A stretch of DNA of 33,692 bases from Zychaea mexicana. Its lineage: Eukaryota > Mucoromycota > Mucoromycetes > Mucorales > Lichtheimiaceae. The notes under the pieces were generated by a model. That model was given only the letters and a program-made list of their open reading frames with translations, was not told where the DNA came from and searched no databases. Position numbers and translations under genes: made by a program. Where the stretch lies: positions 1 through 33,692 of the forward strand of contig NW_026516896.1 in the NCBI RefSeq assembly GCF_025766255.1, in the 5' to 3' direction. Of this stretch, positions 1-11,960 are shown piece after piece. How positions within the stretch are numbered: the stretch's first letter is position 1; every line of letters begins with the position of its first letter.

Positions 1-776
1 ACATCTAATTTGGCGTTCTATTATACCAATGAGCATGATATATACTTTTCCGTTGAGCTAAACTTTGTATACGCATTGTTTTCTAGACAAACGAATCTGT
101 TGCTTCATTGATAAGTAGGTAAGCCCTAAAAGCAATAACAGCACAGGGCCTTTTTAATTTGTCAGTGGTCCTGGGAAAATGTAGCATTGGTCGCATAATC
201 ACATGTTCGTCAAAAATACATGGTTTTTTACAGTGCCATTTGTTGTCCTTTATTTGACGGTTTGCACTTGTAATTGAAGATGTCTAAAGTCAAGCATGCT
301 CAACGGACCTTTACACTTTCGCCATAAGGTATTGCGTAGAATGATGTATGCCCCCGAGCAGCTACCAGTTACGTAACGTAAATGTGAGATATCAATACTG
401 GCAAGAAAAAGACATTGAGATAAGAAGAAATGGACTTTTTATTAATCCGTTTTGCATAACATGCTTTAGCTAGCAAGTATCAGCAAAAAGAAAATAGAAC
501 AGTTTACGAAGAATGGTTGGGAGAAATAAGAGTGGGAGTACCAGACAGGAAAGAAGGAAGATAATGTTTGGTGAGAACCAACCATTGAATGTTGTTGATA
601 ATCACGACCCATCTGGAGAACGAAGAAAGTGCCTTTTTTTCTCGTTGGCCAACAGCAATTGTTTTTCTCCCTTTTCCATTTTTCTTTCCCTTTCAAGTAG
701 TGGACAATCGGCCACTGTAGAGTAATATAAGGAAGAAAGAAAAGTATGAAGGTAAGAATTATCAGCAGGTCTCTTG
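1..776. other. Gene-free flank downstream of SMG8
   Basis: This AT-rich stretch lies 3' of the SMG8 stop codon. Short open frames occur on both strands around 466-796, but they overlap in several frames, are rich in Phe, Ser and Lys from homopolymer runs, and show no recognisable domain or splice pattern. I see no supported gene here. It probably holds the SMG8 3' UTR and the intergenic spacer. Confidence 0.5.
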
Positions 777-3700
777 TCAATCGTTGTTACTGCCACCAGG
801 TAGGGGATGGACTTGGAAACAGTCCTTCATCAACATGGCACTCTTGAGTCGTCTACTAATATTGGGTTCAACTGGAATTGGGTTTCCAGAAAGGTCTCGA
901 TAAATATATGGTAATCTGAAAACGTGTACACTATCTTTGGGTAAAATGATTGCTTTGTCGACACCCATGTTGAATTCCATCGTTTCTCCAGAAGCGCTGA
1001 CGATCTGAATATGTTTTGTGAGAAAGTTAGTAACACATCGTCAATGTCGAATAAAGAGACAGACCATTCTTATAACTAGCATTTACCTTTACTCTTGGTT
1101 TGAACGAGATAGTAATAGATGCATCGGGTGTAACAGCATAGCAACGTTGCAGTTGAGCAGTGACATCGCCCGTAGCAGCTGTCTTTGGGTTAGCGTTGGC
1201 ATAATTACAGGGACAAAGTACATAGAGCGGCAGATCTTGATGCACAAAGTAGTTGGCATGCTCCTGTGTATGTGCATTCATTCATCATTTAGTGCTTCTT
1301 CGTGAGTCGGTTGATATAACAGATATAGACAACGATAAAAAACCTTTGGATGACCCTTGTGTCCAAGTTTGCATATTCTTCCGTCGCCACAACTCAAGAA
1401 ACGATGTCCCAAAGGACACTCATATTCGGCGCCAACATAGCCACGAATTAACCCATCCAATCTGTGTTCACGATCCTTTCTTTTGGCATCGCGCCGTCGC
1501 TTTTCTTTCTTTGGTGGCGGTGGAGGATTGTCCGCCACCTTGACTTCTTGTTGAGGAGGAGCTTGGGCAATAGCTGGGCTTGGCTCGGTAGAAGTACGAG
1601 AAGAACCCAGCACAGGAAATGCGTCTAAATTTGCGACAGGCGGAACAACAGCCTTGGTCCTGCTTTCAGTGATTGCTACTTTTGTTAAAATAACATGTTT
1701 GATCGCAAAGTTAGCCTTTGCTAACCGATCCTATGCTCTTTATTCTCTCAAAATTCGTTTGCATGTACTCACCTTCAGGCTTTTTCCCTGGCAAGGGCCA
1801 TTCATTCGTATTAAACCCTTTCCTGTTCGATTCATCTCCGCTCCCACTGTAATGATTAGTATCATTGGAAGCTGGATTACGTTTTTTGCTGCGCAAGTCT
1901 GCTGGAGTTTGAATCGCTTCCGTTGCTGTTGATGGCTCCTTGGGTGCCAAATCTGCCGTCCGTGCCATGGTCCATGGCAGCAAGTAATTTGTATTGTTCA
2001 TGAACCCTTCATACTTGTCCAGCCCGATACTATTGCGATAAGTAGATGCAGCTCCAAGGTACAACAGCGCTGCGTCGAAATGGGGTATATGGCGCTCATC
2101 TTTAACCAAATCCTGTGCTTCACCAAATGTTGAATCTTGCAAGTTAAGAGCTGCATGGCCGTTACTCAAGCAACATGTAAATCGTTGATAGAACTTAATA
2201 TTAGCTTCCTATTCCAGTATATGATTCATTAGATACTCAATAGATTTTAGCAATAGCCTTTGAAGCAGATGATCCTCACTAGTTATTGTTCTTTCTTACC
2301 TCCAAATCGAATGGATCTTCACGAAGTTTTTGAGTTTTGCCACAATCACATGCATGGAAGAAACTGCATCCGCTGCTGTGCTTAGAGCTGTCCATGTCCC
2401 TGGCATGTTTTTCGTTCTCAGGATCCATATCTTCGTGGCCAGCCTATGTGTGACAAAAGATATATCCTGTTTAGTATGTTTTTACCTTTTTTTGTGAAAT
2501 GAAAGCGAGAAACTCACCTTTAATCGACAGACTTTTCCGGTCAAGCTAACCCTTTCACAGCTTTGCCGGCCTTGCTTCCAAATGAGATCGCATTCACGTT
2601 CCAGGCGAGCACCGAACTCTGCAGCGCATGGGCCTCGTGCTAGAGAGCTATAAAGCCGCAAAACGCTATCCCTCTGGTGTTTACTTATTTGGTTAGCAAA
2701 TGTCCTTAGAACGTATCAACATGTTGTTGTGAGGCAAGAGAAACTCTGACTACCTTCCAGAGATGATAATGCTTGGTATAGCAAGGTGGAGATTCTTGAA
2801 GATATGCTTCAATGCATTTGCGCATGATATCCAGCGAATGGCTAATACATCAAAAGAAATAATCAGTTAAACAGAAAGGTGTGCACTAGAGTGGGTAATA
2901 GATACTATTTCCAGCATAATCCGTGATTGTAATACTTTACCTTCTGGAAAATACGCGCTCAATCTCGATAGTATCTCGGATCTTTTTTCGAAGAACTACT
3001 TCGATTTGTTGAATCATGCCTTTAGCACCTGGTGACTGTGCGATCACATCCTTTCTAAAGTCATGTTCATTCTCTTCTCCATCATCTCTTGAAAAAAACA
3101 AAAGCTTTTTAAGCAAAACAAGTGCTGATGCAAACTGGAGGCCCGTGGGTAATGGGCTAGATGACGCGTGGTGTTTGGAGTCGTTGTTGCCTTTGCGTGG
3201 GCCTGATGAAGAAGCTATTTGAAGATGCATAGGGTGTCGGGTTGTAGCAGCACGGGTCCAGTGATTGACAAAATTACGTAGTAATTTGTTACCACAGTCG
3301 TCAAAAACAGATTCAATAGGTTGCTTAGGAGTGTCTTTACGTCTCGCGGTAGCTGATACAACATCGATTTGATTGCTCTTAGCTGATACTGCAATGTAAT
3401 CGTCTTCATCGTCGTCACCATTTTCTTTGAGCCATGCAGATATCGATGTGAGTTTATCGAAGCTGTTTGCGTATGTTGAGGCGCTTTTGACCTCATCGCT
3501 AAACGTTGATGTTGTTGCAAATGGGTTAGCTGGAATAATATGTACAAACGGTTGTGATGTCGTTGGAAGCGTAAACAGCGATCTATATACACAGAAAGAA
3601 TGCACACTGAGTTTTACTAATGCATATCCTAAATACATTTCTCAGTTTGTATGTGTATTACCTGACTTCAATTGGATCGCGACTAATCCCATTATCAGCC

Positions 3701-4929
3701 GACGGGACGAAATTAAAGGCTCGAAAAATGTTCTTGATTCTGGCCTGTATCACTTCCTGCATGCGTTTCATTGCCACGGGCAATGTTGATCGTGTAACTT
3801 TATCCACATTGGGAATGGTCACCTTGAATGCCACACGTCGGTATAAGTAATTGAAGTAGTTTTCTTTCACCTCAAATCATCCATCCGTCTTTTGCTCTAC
3901 TTACCTCAGCAGCAATAAAGATCATCATGGGCACCCCTTTAGCAGGACCCCACCACCCCATTAGATTTGAATTGAGTCTATCACGATCACGTCTATTCTC
4001 GATCTCCCTGCGTTCGAATAATGCACTTGGTACAGATATCTCCCAAAACTTCCAACATGCCGACTGAAGTTGTGCTAAATGCGTATAGATTCCGTTCTTC
4101 ACCTGCGCTAGGTTGACCAACTCGGACATGAAATCAGCCGGCAATAGTCGTGGTGGAAGTATGGGCTATTTTGATGTCAGTACAATTGTTCAGCGAGAGA
4201 AGGATGAGAGAGCAAAAAGACGCATCATCTGCAAAACTTACAATAACTAGGTGTGAAACCAAGAACATCAGCAGAAGTCCACGCATTGTCGTAGATTGTT
4301 GTTTAGATAAGAGCGATTGCATAGAATTCTGATCTCTATATATCAGTTACCATGTCTGACCACAAGGTACGTTTGAATAGTAGACAGAAAAAGAAGACAA
4401 AATGTCTAACCTTGACAGTGTCGTTTTGGTTTTGATTGCGAAATATATCTGCCAGCGATGCGGTATCAATGCTGGCATCCATAAAAATGTAAGCAGTTTT
4501 AGACGATGGATCCACGTATAGTTGTAGCCCTTTCGATAGCTAAATAACCCACAATGTTAGTTTAATTAAAGCAGCGCGTTAATCTTCGTTATTGCCAATA
4601 TATTATTAACATGCGTGTTTAATAGTACCTCGACCGTATTATCCAGCGGTGCCTTTTTTTTTTCAGAAAAGCATTAATTTTCTTTCTCTTATAACAGAAG
4701 CTACATTTATTTGTGTTCATATCTTTCGGTTTACCTGCCCGTTCGGCACAAAGACTTCAGTTCCGACTATGCGATTCGCAATTGTTACGTTTAGATTGGT
4801 TAACTTGCCGTTAGCATTAGCAGACGTAGACCGGAAGCCGGAATTGCCAAAAATAGAGACAATAGTAAGGCCGGCATCTCTTAGTGACAGTAGTTGCGCG
4901 TCCTCAAGCAAGTCATTGATTGCTTCCAT
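777..4929 (-). CDS. SMG8: SMG8, subunit of the SMG1 kinase complex (nonsense-mediated mRNA decay)
   Basis: With SMG9, SMG8 binds the PI3K-like kinase SMG1 and restrains its phosphorylation of UPF1 during nonsense-mediated decay. Fourteen exons were assembled: 4929-4735, 4652-4629, 4539-4411, 4328-4242, 4165-3905, 3870-3662, 3582-2941, 2841-2754, 2673-2518, 2443-2300, 2208-1773, 1678-1344, 1263-1087 and 1004-777. Every junction has GT and AG borders and keeps frame, giving 1036 residues (human SMG8 is about 990). Family marks are a degenerate P-loop-like start (IVSIFGNSG, 23-31), the hydrophobic segment LLLMFLVSHLVI (134-145), SLFTLP, ARGP, LTGKVC, the Cys/His motif FFHACDCG (625-632) and EYECPLGHRF (875-884). 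Residues about 815-862 are a Pro/Lys/Arg-rich linker. Exon 2 is only 24 nt. The ATG at 4929 is chosen because the family N terminus starts just after it. Family call is strong; individual acceptor choices, notably exon 4, are my reading. Confidence 0.9.
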
Positions 4930-5166
4930 TAAAGAGTGGAGCGGGCAGCAGAAATTCTCAGTACAAGGAAAACAAAAAGCCGTTTCGCCTGTCTGAAATT
5001 TTCGACGTGATGTGCGGCAGGTCCAAGCTTTGTGTCACCCGAAAGTTTGATAGAGAAGCGCTGCGAGTGTGTATCTTTTATTATCTAAGTAGTAAATATG
5101 TACATTGAGTCCTCTATGTTAACTTCCTTTTGACCATCGCTAGGTAGATCCTCCGGACTTGCTTTT
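4930..5166. other. Intergenic spacer between OLA1-like stop and SMG8 start
   Basis: Both flanking genes are on the minus strand, so this 237-bp spacer must hold the 3' UTR of the OLA1-like gene and the promoter of SMG8. No TATA box is obvious upstream of the SMG8 ATG. The part next to the OLA1-like stop (down to 5085) stays open in one frame that would be used only if the 7-nt microexon were skipped. Confidence 0.5.
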
Positions 5167-7243
5167 CTATTTCTTCTTTCCTGTAACTAAAAATGCGACA
5201 AGTTTTAGTATCACCACTCTTCTTCAATATTTCATCTCAATATCGTCTTTGCTCGATTTATTGTTCGACTCACCATTAAACTAAAAATTTAGAAATAAGT
5301 AAGTACATTTAGTTTTTTAGCTTTATATCAGTGCCTAAAATATTACCTTGAAATACATGATATCACCGTCTTCAACTTCATAGTCCTTTCCTTTGGCCAT
5401 ATATTTGCCAGCTGCGCGGACATCTGCCTCACTTCCTGCTTCTCTCAAGTCAGCATACTTCATTACTTCAGCGGAAATGAACCCACGTTCAAAATCGGTA
5501 CTAGTAGATGATCATTTGAATATGAGAAGCTATGTTCAATCCACGAATACAATAGAATAACATATACATACTGGATCACACCAGCTGCCTGTGGCGCTTT
5601 GGACGTGTTCTATACAAATGCGATTTTACCAAGTAAATAGGCGTTATAAATCCAGCGGAGACAAAATAAATTTCCAAGTGGATGAACTTACTCGCACAGT
5701 CCATGCGCGCACTTCATCAGGACCTGCTGTGAAATAATGGATCAACTGTAAGGATTTATATCCAGCAAGAATAAGTTGGGGTAATTGTGATTCGACACCA
5801 TGCTCAGCAAGATATTCGTTTGCCTCATCTGGAAGCATGTCATTCAAAAGCTACACAAAATATAGTGGTAAGTGGATCGATACTGCTTTTCAGTTAGAAA
5901 CAGCAACTGTGTAAGTTTTCTAACCTTGGATTCCAAAGCGACCGACAATGGAACGATAAGGTCACCTTTGTTGTTCTTATCGACCCAGTCTTGAATTTTT
6001 GGTAGCCTATTGATATAATCTCATACTATGAATTTCACCAATACAAAACTACAAAGAGAAAGTACTCAAATATATGCATTAGTTTCTTACCAAGGGTTCT
6101 TTGCACCTTGAAGATAATCGTTTTCGCTGATATTACACAAGTAGATCATGGGCTTGGCTGTCAAAAGATGCAGCGAATTGATAACGTTCACTTCGGAGGC
6201 AGTCCATTCGCCTTTGCGCACATCGCTGGATTTCGAAACAAAGTTGGCTACTTTTTCTATAACTTCCTACAAAGAGAGTGGAATATAGTAATATGTAACA
6301 AGTTTTAGTTACAAATAAATGGCAAGGAAGAAAAAAAAAAGAGTTACCAAATGTTCCTTCATGTGCTTTTTGTCAGGAAACTTGGCAGCGCGGCTATAGT
6401 CTGTCAAATATCTCTCAAGCATTTCTTCATCCTTGAGGCGAAGTTCATCCTGGATGATTTCGAGATCGCGTACAGGATCCACAGTATCCTCTACGTGCGT
6501 CACATCGTCGTTGTCAAAAGCGCGCACTAAATGATAGATTGCATCGACAGAAGCCACGTTGGATAAAAATGCATTTCCTAAGCCAGCGCCTTGTGCAGCT
6601 CCACGCACCAGACCGGCAATATCGACAACAGTCAACTATAAGACAGCGTATTTCAGTTATTTTCGTTTTGGATCGTCAAAGTCACTAATCCATTACTGCT
6701 AAAATTCTCATACATGCGCTGGGGTTTGCTTCTTTGGCTGATACGTTTCGCATAGCCAATCGAATCGTTCGTCTGGTACATGAACTCGTGCTTCAGACGG
6801 GTCTATTTGAACGAACGAAATCCATTTTTAGCACTAGCTGTCGCATAGTAGTGATATATGTATAACCATGTTGTTACGAACCAATAGTACAGAAGGGATA
6901 ATTTTCTGCAGGAACGCTGCTGCTTGTCAGGGCATTAAACAAGGTCGATTTTCTGTGTGACAACAACAACAACGATATCATCTTTTTCTTTTAGTCGTTT
7001 GTAAATGAAAATAAGAGAGTTTCTTTGTCTTTACCCAATATTGGGCATGCCGACAACACCCATTTTCAAATTGTTGGATGGCCTGCCCAAAATGGCCTTT
7101 TCAGTTGATGCGGCTGAATCAATTTTGCGTTTGGACTTTTTCGCACAGACAACTGCCGAGGTCGAAATAAGACGAGAACTATTGTACACTTGTAAAAGTG
7201 CCGATCCCCTGCATCGTTGTCCTAGGAATAATGCTGCTGTCAT
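5167..7243 (-). CDS. OLA1: OLA1/YchF-family P-loop NTPase with predicted mitochondrial presequence
   Basis: YchF/OLA1 proteins are Obg-related ATPases linked to ribosomes and stress responses. Eleven exons: 7243-7035, 6952-6882, 6802-6714, 6635-6348, 6266-6091, 6006-5925, 5850-5692, 5609-5572, 5500-5347, 5280-5274 and 5186-5167, giving 430 residues. G1 is GMPNIGKS (65-72) and the switch region is [19 protein letters not shown] (from 128). G4 is NISE (264-267) instead of NKxD, which in this family accompanies ATP preference. The C-terminal TGS domain contains [18 protein letters not shown] and the tail FKFNVTGKKK. The first 45 residues have several Arg and no acidic residue before Asp42, which suggests mitochondrial import, so a mitochondrial paralogue (yeast YLF2-like) is as likely as cytosolic OLA1. 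Exon 10 is a 7-nt microexon needed for the conserved FKFN end. A T9-AG just upstream of the ATG hints at a 5' UTR intron. It is divergent to the Twinkle gene. Confidence 0.92.
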
Positions 7244-7616
7244 GTCAAACTAAAAAAAAATATGCTTGTACACAAGTAAACAGAAAATCCGTTTGTTCCG
7301 ACTGGAAACCTAAATTTGACATATGGCTAACAGTAAATGCGACCTTCCAAAAGCATCATTCGATGACTGGTTTGAGCGTTTATTATCGAATATTCCGTTT
7401 GCTCATATAAGCATCATAGCAAGCACGTATAAGCATCCTGTAGCCTTGTAATACGGCAATGCAGATACGCACTTGTGGCGTATAAATAGTAACTTGGCCT
7501 CGCATCGCTGTTTTCTAGCGGCAGTTATTTTTTTTGGGGGCAGTAAAGGAAAGAAAAGGAAACAATCAATTCTGCTTCAGCACGCGGTCCACACGTCCTC
7601 CCCCGCCCCTCTAAAT
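7244..7616. promoter_or_regulatory. Divergent promoter region between OLA1-like and Twinkle genes
   Basis: These 373 bp separate the start codons of two divergently transcribed genes, both with predicted mitochondrial targeting. A TATA-like element (TATAAATA, 7481-7488) lies about 130 bp upstream of the Twinkle ATG on the plus strand. On the minus side, a T-run followed by AG ends a few bases before the OLA1-like ATG and resembles a 3' splice site, so transcription of that gene may start farther into this region. Shared regulation is inference from the arrangement. Confidence 0.55.
7481..7488 (+). promoter_or_regulatory. TATA box, Twinkle gene
   Basis: The sequence TATAAATA lies 129 bp upstream of the Twinkle ATG at 7617, a reasonable distance for a promoter plus a 5' UTR of about 100 bp. 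No transcript data are available, so the start site is inferred. Confidence 0.4.
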
Positions 7617-10060
7617 ATGTTCAACGCTGTCATTCGAACTCGCTTGATCTCAGTGCGTCAGTGTGGTCTGACAACTCGTCACCTCCATAAATCACCTCTC
7701 GTCCTAAGACCCAACAACGCTACCTCCGAAATTGTACGATCGAGCAACAGTACCCAATCAGTAGCAACACGTCGTCAGGCACAGCATCAACAACAACCAG
7801 TCGTTTCGCGATCTAAAAAGGATATTATTGATTTTCTCTATCACAATCACCAACGACCAATACCTACTGGTAAACCCAACACAATCCTGACCAACTGTCC
7901 TCACTGTCTAAAAATCCGCAAGGCAAGCTTTGCTGCCACGATCGATCTTGAAACCGGCTCTTACAACTGCCGCACATGTCATTCCAAAGGCAGCTGGAAT
8001 CAGTTTTCAAGAACGCTGCGGAAAAAGCTTAAAGATGATCAAGTTGATTATAAGGTGTACAATGCTTCAGATATGCTTGGAAGTAATGCACCTCGTTTCT
8101 CGCGACCCCTGGAAGAGATCGAAAGTTATCCGAACCAGCTGACTACTGAACACAAGGAAGCATGGCTTGAACAATACAAGCTCGATCCAGCAGTGTTGGA
8201 ACTCTATCGCGTCGGTGTTGCAGAATATACGGATCCAAATGCATATCTGGAAGCGACGCAAAACGATGGCAATGAGGAAACGGTAGCGAAAAAGGAATGT
8301 GTTACGTTTCCACAGACGACACTGGTGTATGCGGTCAATGAAGAACAAGGCAAAGATGACGATTTCAAAGTTGAAACTGCTCGCGTAAAGGCATGTACAC
8401 TGGACGAGCCAAACGATGCAGTAACATACGATCCGCCCACCCCTAGCGAAGCATCGTCGGCCGGATTGTTTGGTTATCATACGATTCCAGCAGATGCGGG
8501 AGCAGTTATCTTGACACGGCGCGAATTGGATGCCATGGCAGCTTATCAGGCAACCAGTATCCCGAGTGTTTCCTTGCCAACCTCCAACTATCAGCTGCAG
8601 GAATCAGTTTTGCCACTTATTGAGCGATTCACTAAAGTATACTTGTGGTTGGATGACGATGTGGATGGACAAATTGCAGCTGAACGATTTGCACATAAAC
8701 TCGGGGAGCCAAGATGTCTGTTGGTCAGCACCAATATCGACGGGGAAGCGAATGGACCCCGGTCTGCACATGAAGCATTAATGCAAGATAAGGATCTATC
8801 ACAAATTCTCCAGAGTGCACGTCGGCTTAAACATGACGAAATTATGGATTTCCACGACCTTCGTGACGAGGTGTTTCGAGAAGTTATGAATCCAGAACAG
8901 ACGTGTGGCGTGCAGTCCAAGGATCTGCCTCTACTCAACAAGATTCTCAAAGGGCATCGGCCTGGCGAGCTCACAATTCTTACTGGACCAACAGGCGCAG
9001 GCAAAACAACCATCATCAGCCAGCTTAGCTTGGACTACTGTAAAAGTGGTGTACCCACGCTCTGGGGATCTTTTGAAATATTGAACAAACGGCTAGCCAA
9101 GAAAATGCTGTATCAACTTGCAGGGAAAGATATAAGCAAGGCACCTCGAGAATTTGATGTGTGGGCAGATAAATTTGAACAGGTAAGAAAATAACAGGAT
9201 CACAGAGGTAGGAAATGAATTTAAAAGCTTTACTCTGACTTTGATATTTTTGTTTGCAGCTTCCATTGTACTTTCTAAGATTCTTTAGTAGCACTGCTAT
9301 TAGGGACGTGCTGAAAGCATGTAGACATGCCGTCTACGCATACGATATTCGACATATCATTTTGGACAACCTTCAATTCATGTTATCACAACAAGGCCGG
9401 TCAAATCTTGATCGTTGGGAACTACAAGACGATGCTGTGGCGGAACTGCGCAGGTTTGCAACAGAACAAGATGTACATATTACACTAGTCGTGCACCCGC
9501 GAAAAGACGCAAACGACGCATTAGACATAAACTCCGTCTTTGGCAGTGCCAAAGTAACCCAGGAAGCAGACAATGTGATCATTATTCAGAAAGATGATGA
9601 GCCACGTCGCTACCTTGATATCAAGAAAAATAGGCAAGTGTATAAAACATCACCCCATCCGCAATTACGTTAAGTGATAAACCTTGATAAGTTAGCTAAC
9701 TTGCTTTATTTTCATGCTATCTACTATCTCCCCTTCACCACATCTTTAAATTACCGCTCTATTTACTAGATTTGATGGAACTCTTGGAACTGTACCATAT
9801 ACGTATGATGCAGACTCGCTCAAGGTAAAGCAATGAAGAGACCAACCGAGCGAACACAAATGTTTTGGCCTGGCAATTAGGCTAATATTTTTACCGACCC
9901 TTTTCAGATCCGCGGGTTGTCCGAACAAGAGCAGCAGCAATATCAAGCTCGAAATGCATCCTTCTCCTCCTCCTCCTCGTCATCATCATGGTACCGCCCT
10001 GCTCGCCGAGGAAATTCATCTACCTCACAAGTACGCTATCCTTCTTTTAAGAGGTCTTAG
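7617..10060 (+). CDS. TWNK: Twinkle-type mitochondrial primase-helicase homologue
   Basis: Twinkle is the T7 gp4-like hexameric 5'-3' helicase of mitochondrial DNA replication. Four exons (7617-9182, 9260-9633, 9770-9824, 9908-10060) give 715 residues; human Twinkle has 684. The N terminus is Arg-rich without acidic residues for over 35 residues, a typical import presequence. A primase-like zinc finger keeps both pairs, CPHC (94-97) and CRTC (118-121). A TOPRIM-like fold shows RRELDA (301-306) and YLWLDDDVDG (342-351). The RecA-like helicase has Walker A GPTGAGKTT (457-465), FEI, Walker B IILDN (555-559), HPRK, FGSAKVTQEADN and KKNRFDGTLGTV. The C terminus carries an eight-Ser run and is probably disordered. 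Intron 2 (9634-9769) has a GC-AG border (AG|GCAAGT). The frame is open upstream to 7473, but 7617 is the first ATG that starts a presequence. Family identity is secure; whether it still primes is unknown. Confidence 0.93.
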
Positions 10061-11800
10061 AAACACAGTAGCAGTACTCTAGCTATACATTTGTAGATAA
10101 TTCCTATCACATTTCGCAATCCCTACCCCTCCCAATCTCCTTGAGATTTCGTTTACTCGATCAATTGATTACACCAATGATTATGTAACAGTCGATGGGG
10201 CATAGCTGATTTCCCATACACAGGACCTTTACAAAGCATGCCTTCTGTTCTTCTTTATTTTTACTTTGGCTTCATCTTGTTCTCAATCGTGTGCTGAGTT
10301 TTAACCTGTTATCGATGGAGGTTATTCCACCACAATGTGTGGCAGTTTGTGTGTATGTGAACGCATACACGGAATCGGCTCGTACGTTATAAACATGCGA
10401 TCACTGACCATCATGTGAAAATATCATTTCCCGCTTTTTTGGCTGTGGGATACCAACTCCCCGCACACTGCTTCATTCCTTTCTGAGGCTGTGTGTTACT
10501 TGATTCAAACCCTACGGGGACCTTCAGGGATTCCAAGGTGGAGTCATGACAAAATACTTTCGGGAAAATCCACATGTTTTTCTTTGGGATGGTACTACAA
10601 ACCTGCTTGACCCAATCCAAATTTGTGCTGAATTTCTCTGCATGAAATGGTGCCACCTATTGACGTTCGGGTGTAAGTATATTTAGACATTCACTTGTCA
10701 CAAAAGCTTGCTTACGTTATCTACAACACCGACAATAGCTACACCAACGAGCAAGTTCTTATGTCATATATCCGTGTGAAATCTACAGCTCAATCTATTA
10801 TCACTACTTCTGTTGATCGAGCAAGTTACATACCACAAACGGAGTGATATCCCAATTTCAGCACATGTATGTTAAAATGACGCTAGATAGTTTTTGTTCG
10901 TCTTCCAAAGTGGTAGAGGTGTTTCGATGTTACTTCGAGCCAGCATTAAAAAAGTATAGCGTTGTATCACCGTACATACGAAAAAATGTTAATGGGTTGG
11001 ATACCCTTTATTCAGAATGGTGCCGAGATGGTAGATGTCATCCAGAGTTTCATGATTAGCATGAAAGTACATACAGCATCAACTTTTCTTCTCGTTACGA
11101 ACAGTTGCTTCTTCTTCCTTTTGATTTTCTCTTTCGCACGCGGTAAAACAAAGTGACAGGTTTCAAATGCACGTGTCACAAGGAATAATGTAATCTTATT
11201 GCTGCAATGCGACAACCGTCTATAACTTAAAGCCACTTAAATCGGCCAAGTACCAATAAGAAAGAGTCCATGAGGATGATGGGCTGGAAAAGAAGGATAA
11301 ACTTTTTTCTTTTAATTCTTAGTTTTGCTTTTTTCGTGCAAAGAAGAGTAGAAGCACAACTGTAGAGCGATGAACCATTCTGGCATCCTAAAGGATCGCG
11401 CGGTGTACGATTTACATGCCATTGGAAATTCAGTCGTGAGAATTGTTACACAATATACTGTACAAGCTAACTTTTGCAAAGTGGATTATGTCAGCCAGAG
11501 AGAGAGATGCGATGCTTCCAAGTTATCCCACATCATCCCGTCATTATAGTTTCAAACTTTCTTTTAATTTTTGTATCGTGAGCCATCGATTGGATTGGAC
11601 TAGCGCGTTCAAGTTACTACAGCACTTTGTCGTGTGTGCAGCGGCTTCTTCTTCATGCTAAGCATATTAAGTAGTTTTTCCCTCTGTTATGTAACGCCTG
11701 ACAAAAAAAAAGAAACTAGATACGTAATTAAGAATTTACATTCATCCGGGGCGAACAGCGATGGTAGTAATGCTGGTAGGCTGTCAATAGTTTCAGATCG
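10061..11800. other. Gene-free spacer between Twinkle and mannanase genes
   Basis: About 1.7 kb of mixed-composition DNA with short open frames only. The longest, minus 10656-10411 (81 codons) and plus 10844-11059, have no recognisable motif, no partner exon and no neighbouring splice signals that would extend them. The segment presumably holds the 3' UTR of the helicase gene and distal upstream DNA of the mannanase gene. Confidence 0.45.
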
Positions 11801-11809
11801 CATATAAAA
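11746..11809 (+). promoter_or_regulatory. Mannanase promoter elements: CreA/Mig1-like site and TATA box
   Basis: CCGGGG at 11746-11751 fits the fungal carbon-catabolite repressor core SYGGRG, and TATAAAA at 11803-11809 lies about 150 bp upstream of the ATG at 11961. The interval between TATA box and ATG is rich in C and A with few G, as in highly expressed fungal leaders. The TATA box is convincing. The repressor site is a short match that could be chance. Confidence 0.4.
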
Positions 11810-11960
11810 GGACAGCGTTGTTCGCGACAACCAAGGTCAAATCAAGTCCCAAAAACACCTTCCATACATATCTCTTTAATCCATTCTTCCCCATACAAAC
11901 ACATCAATACATATAAACATATCCATTACTACTGCTGGTATCAGTGAAATTATCAGAAGC

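Noticed and set aside
5085..5346. Alternative OLA1-like C terminus without the 7-nt exon
   Set aside because: It would lose the family-conserved FKFN end; kept only as a possible splice variant.
10411..10656. 81-codon minus-strand open frame
   Set aside because: No recognisable motif, no splice partners and no promoter signal; length is compatible with chance.
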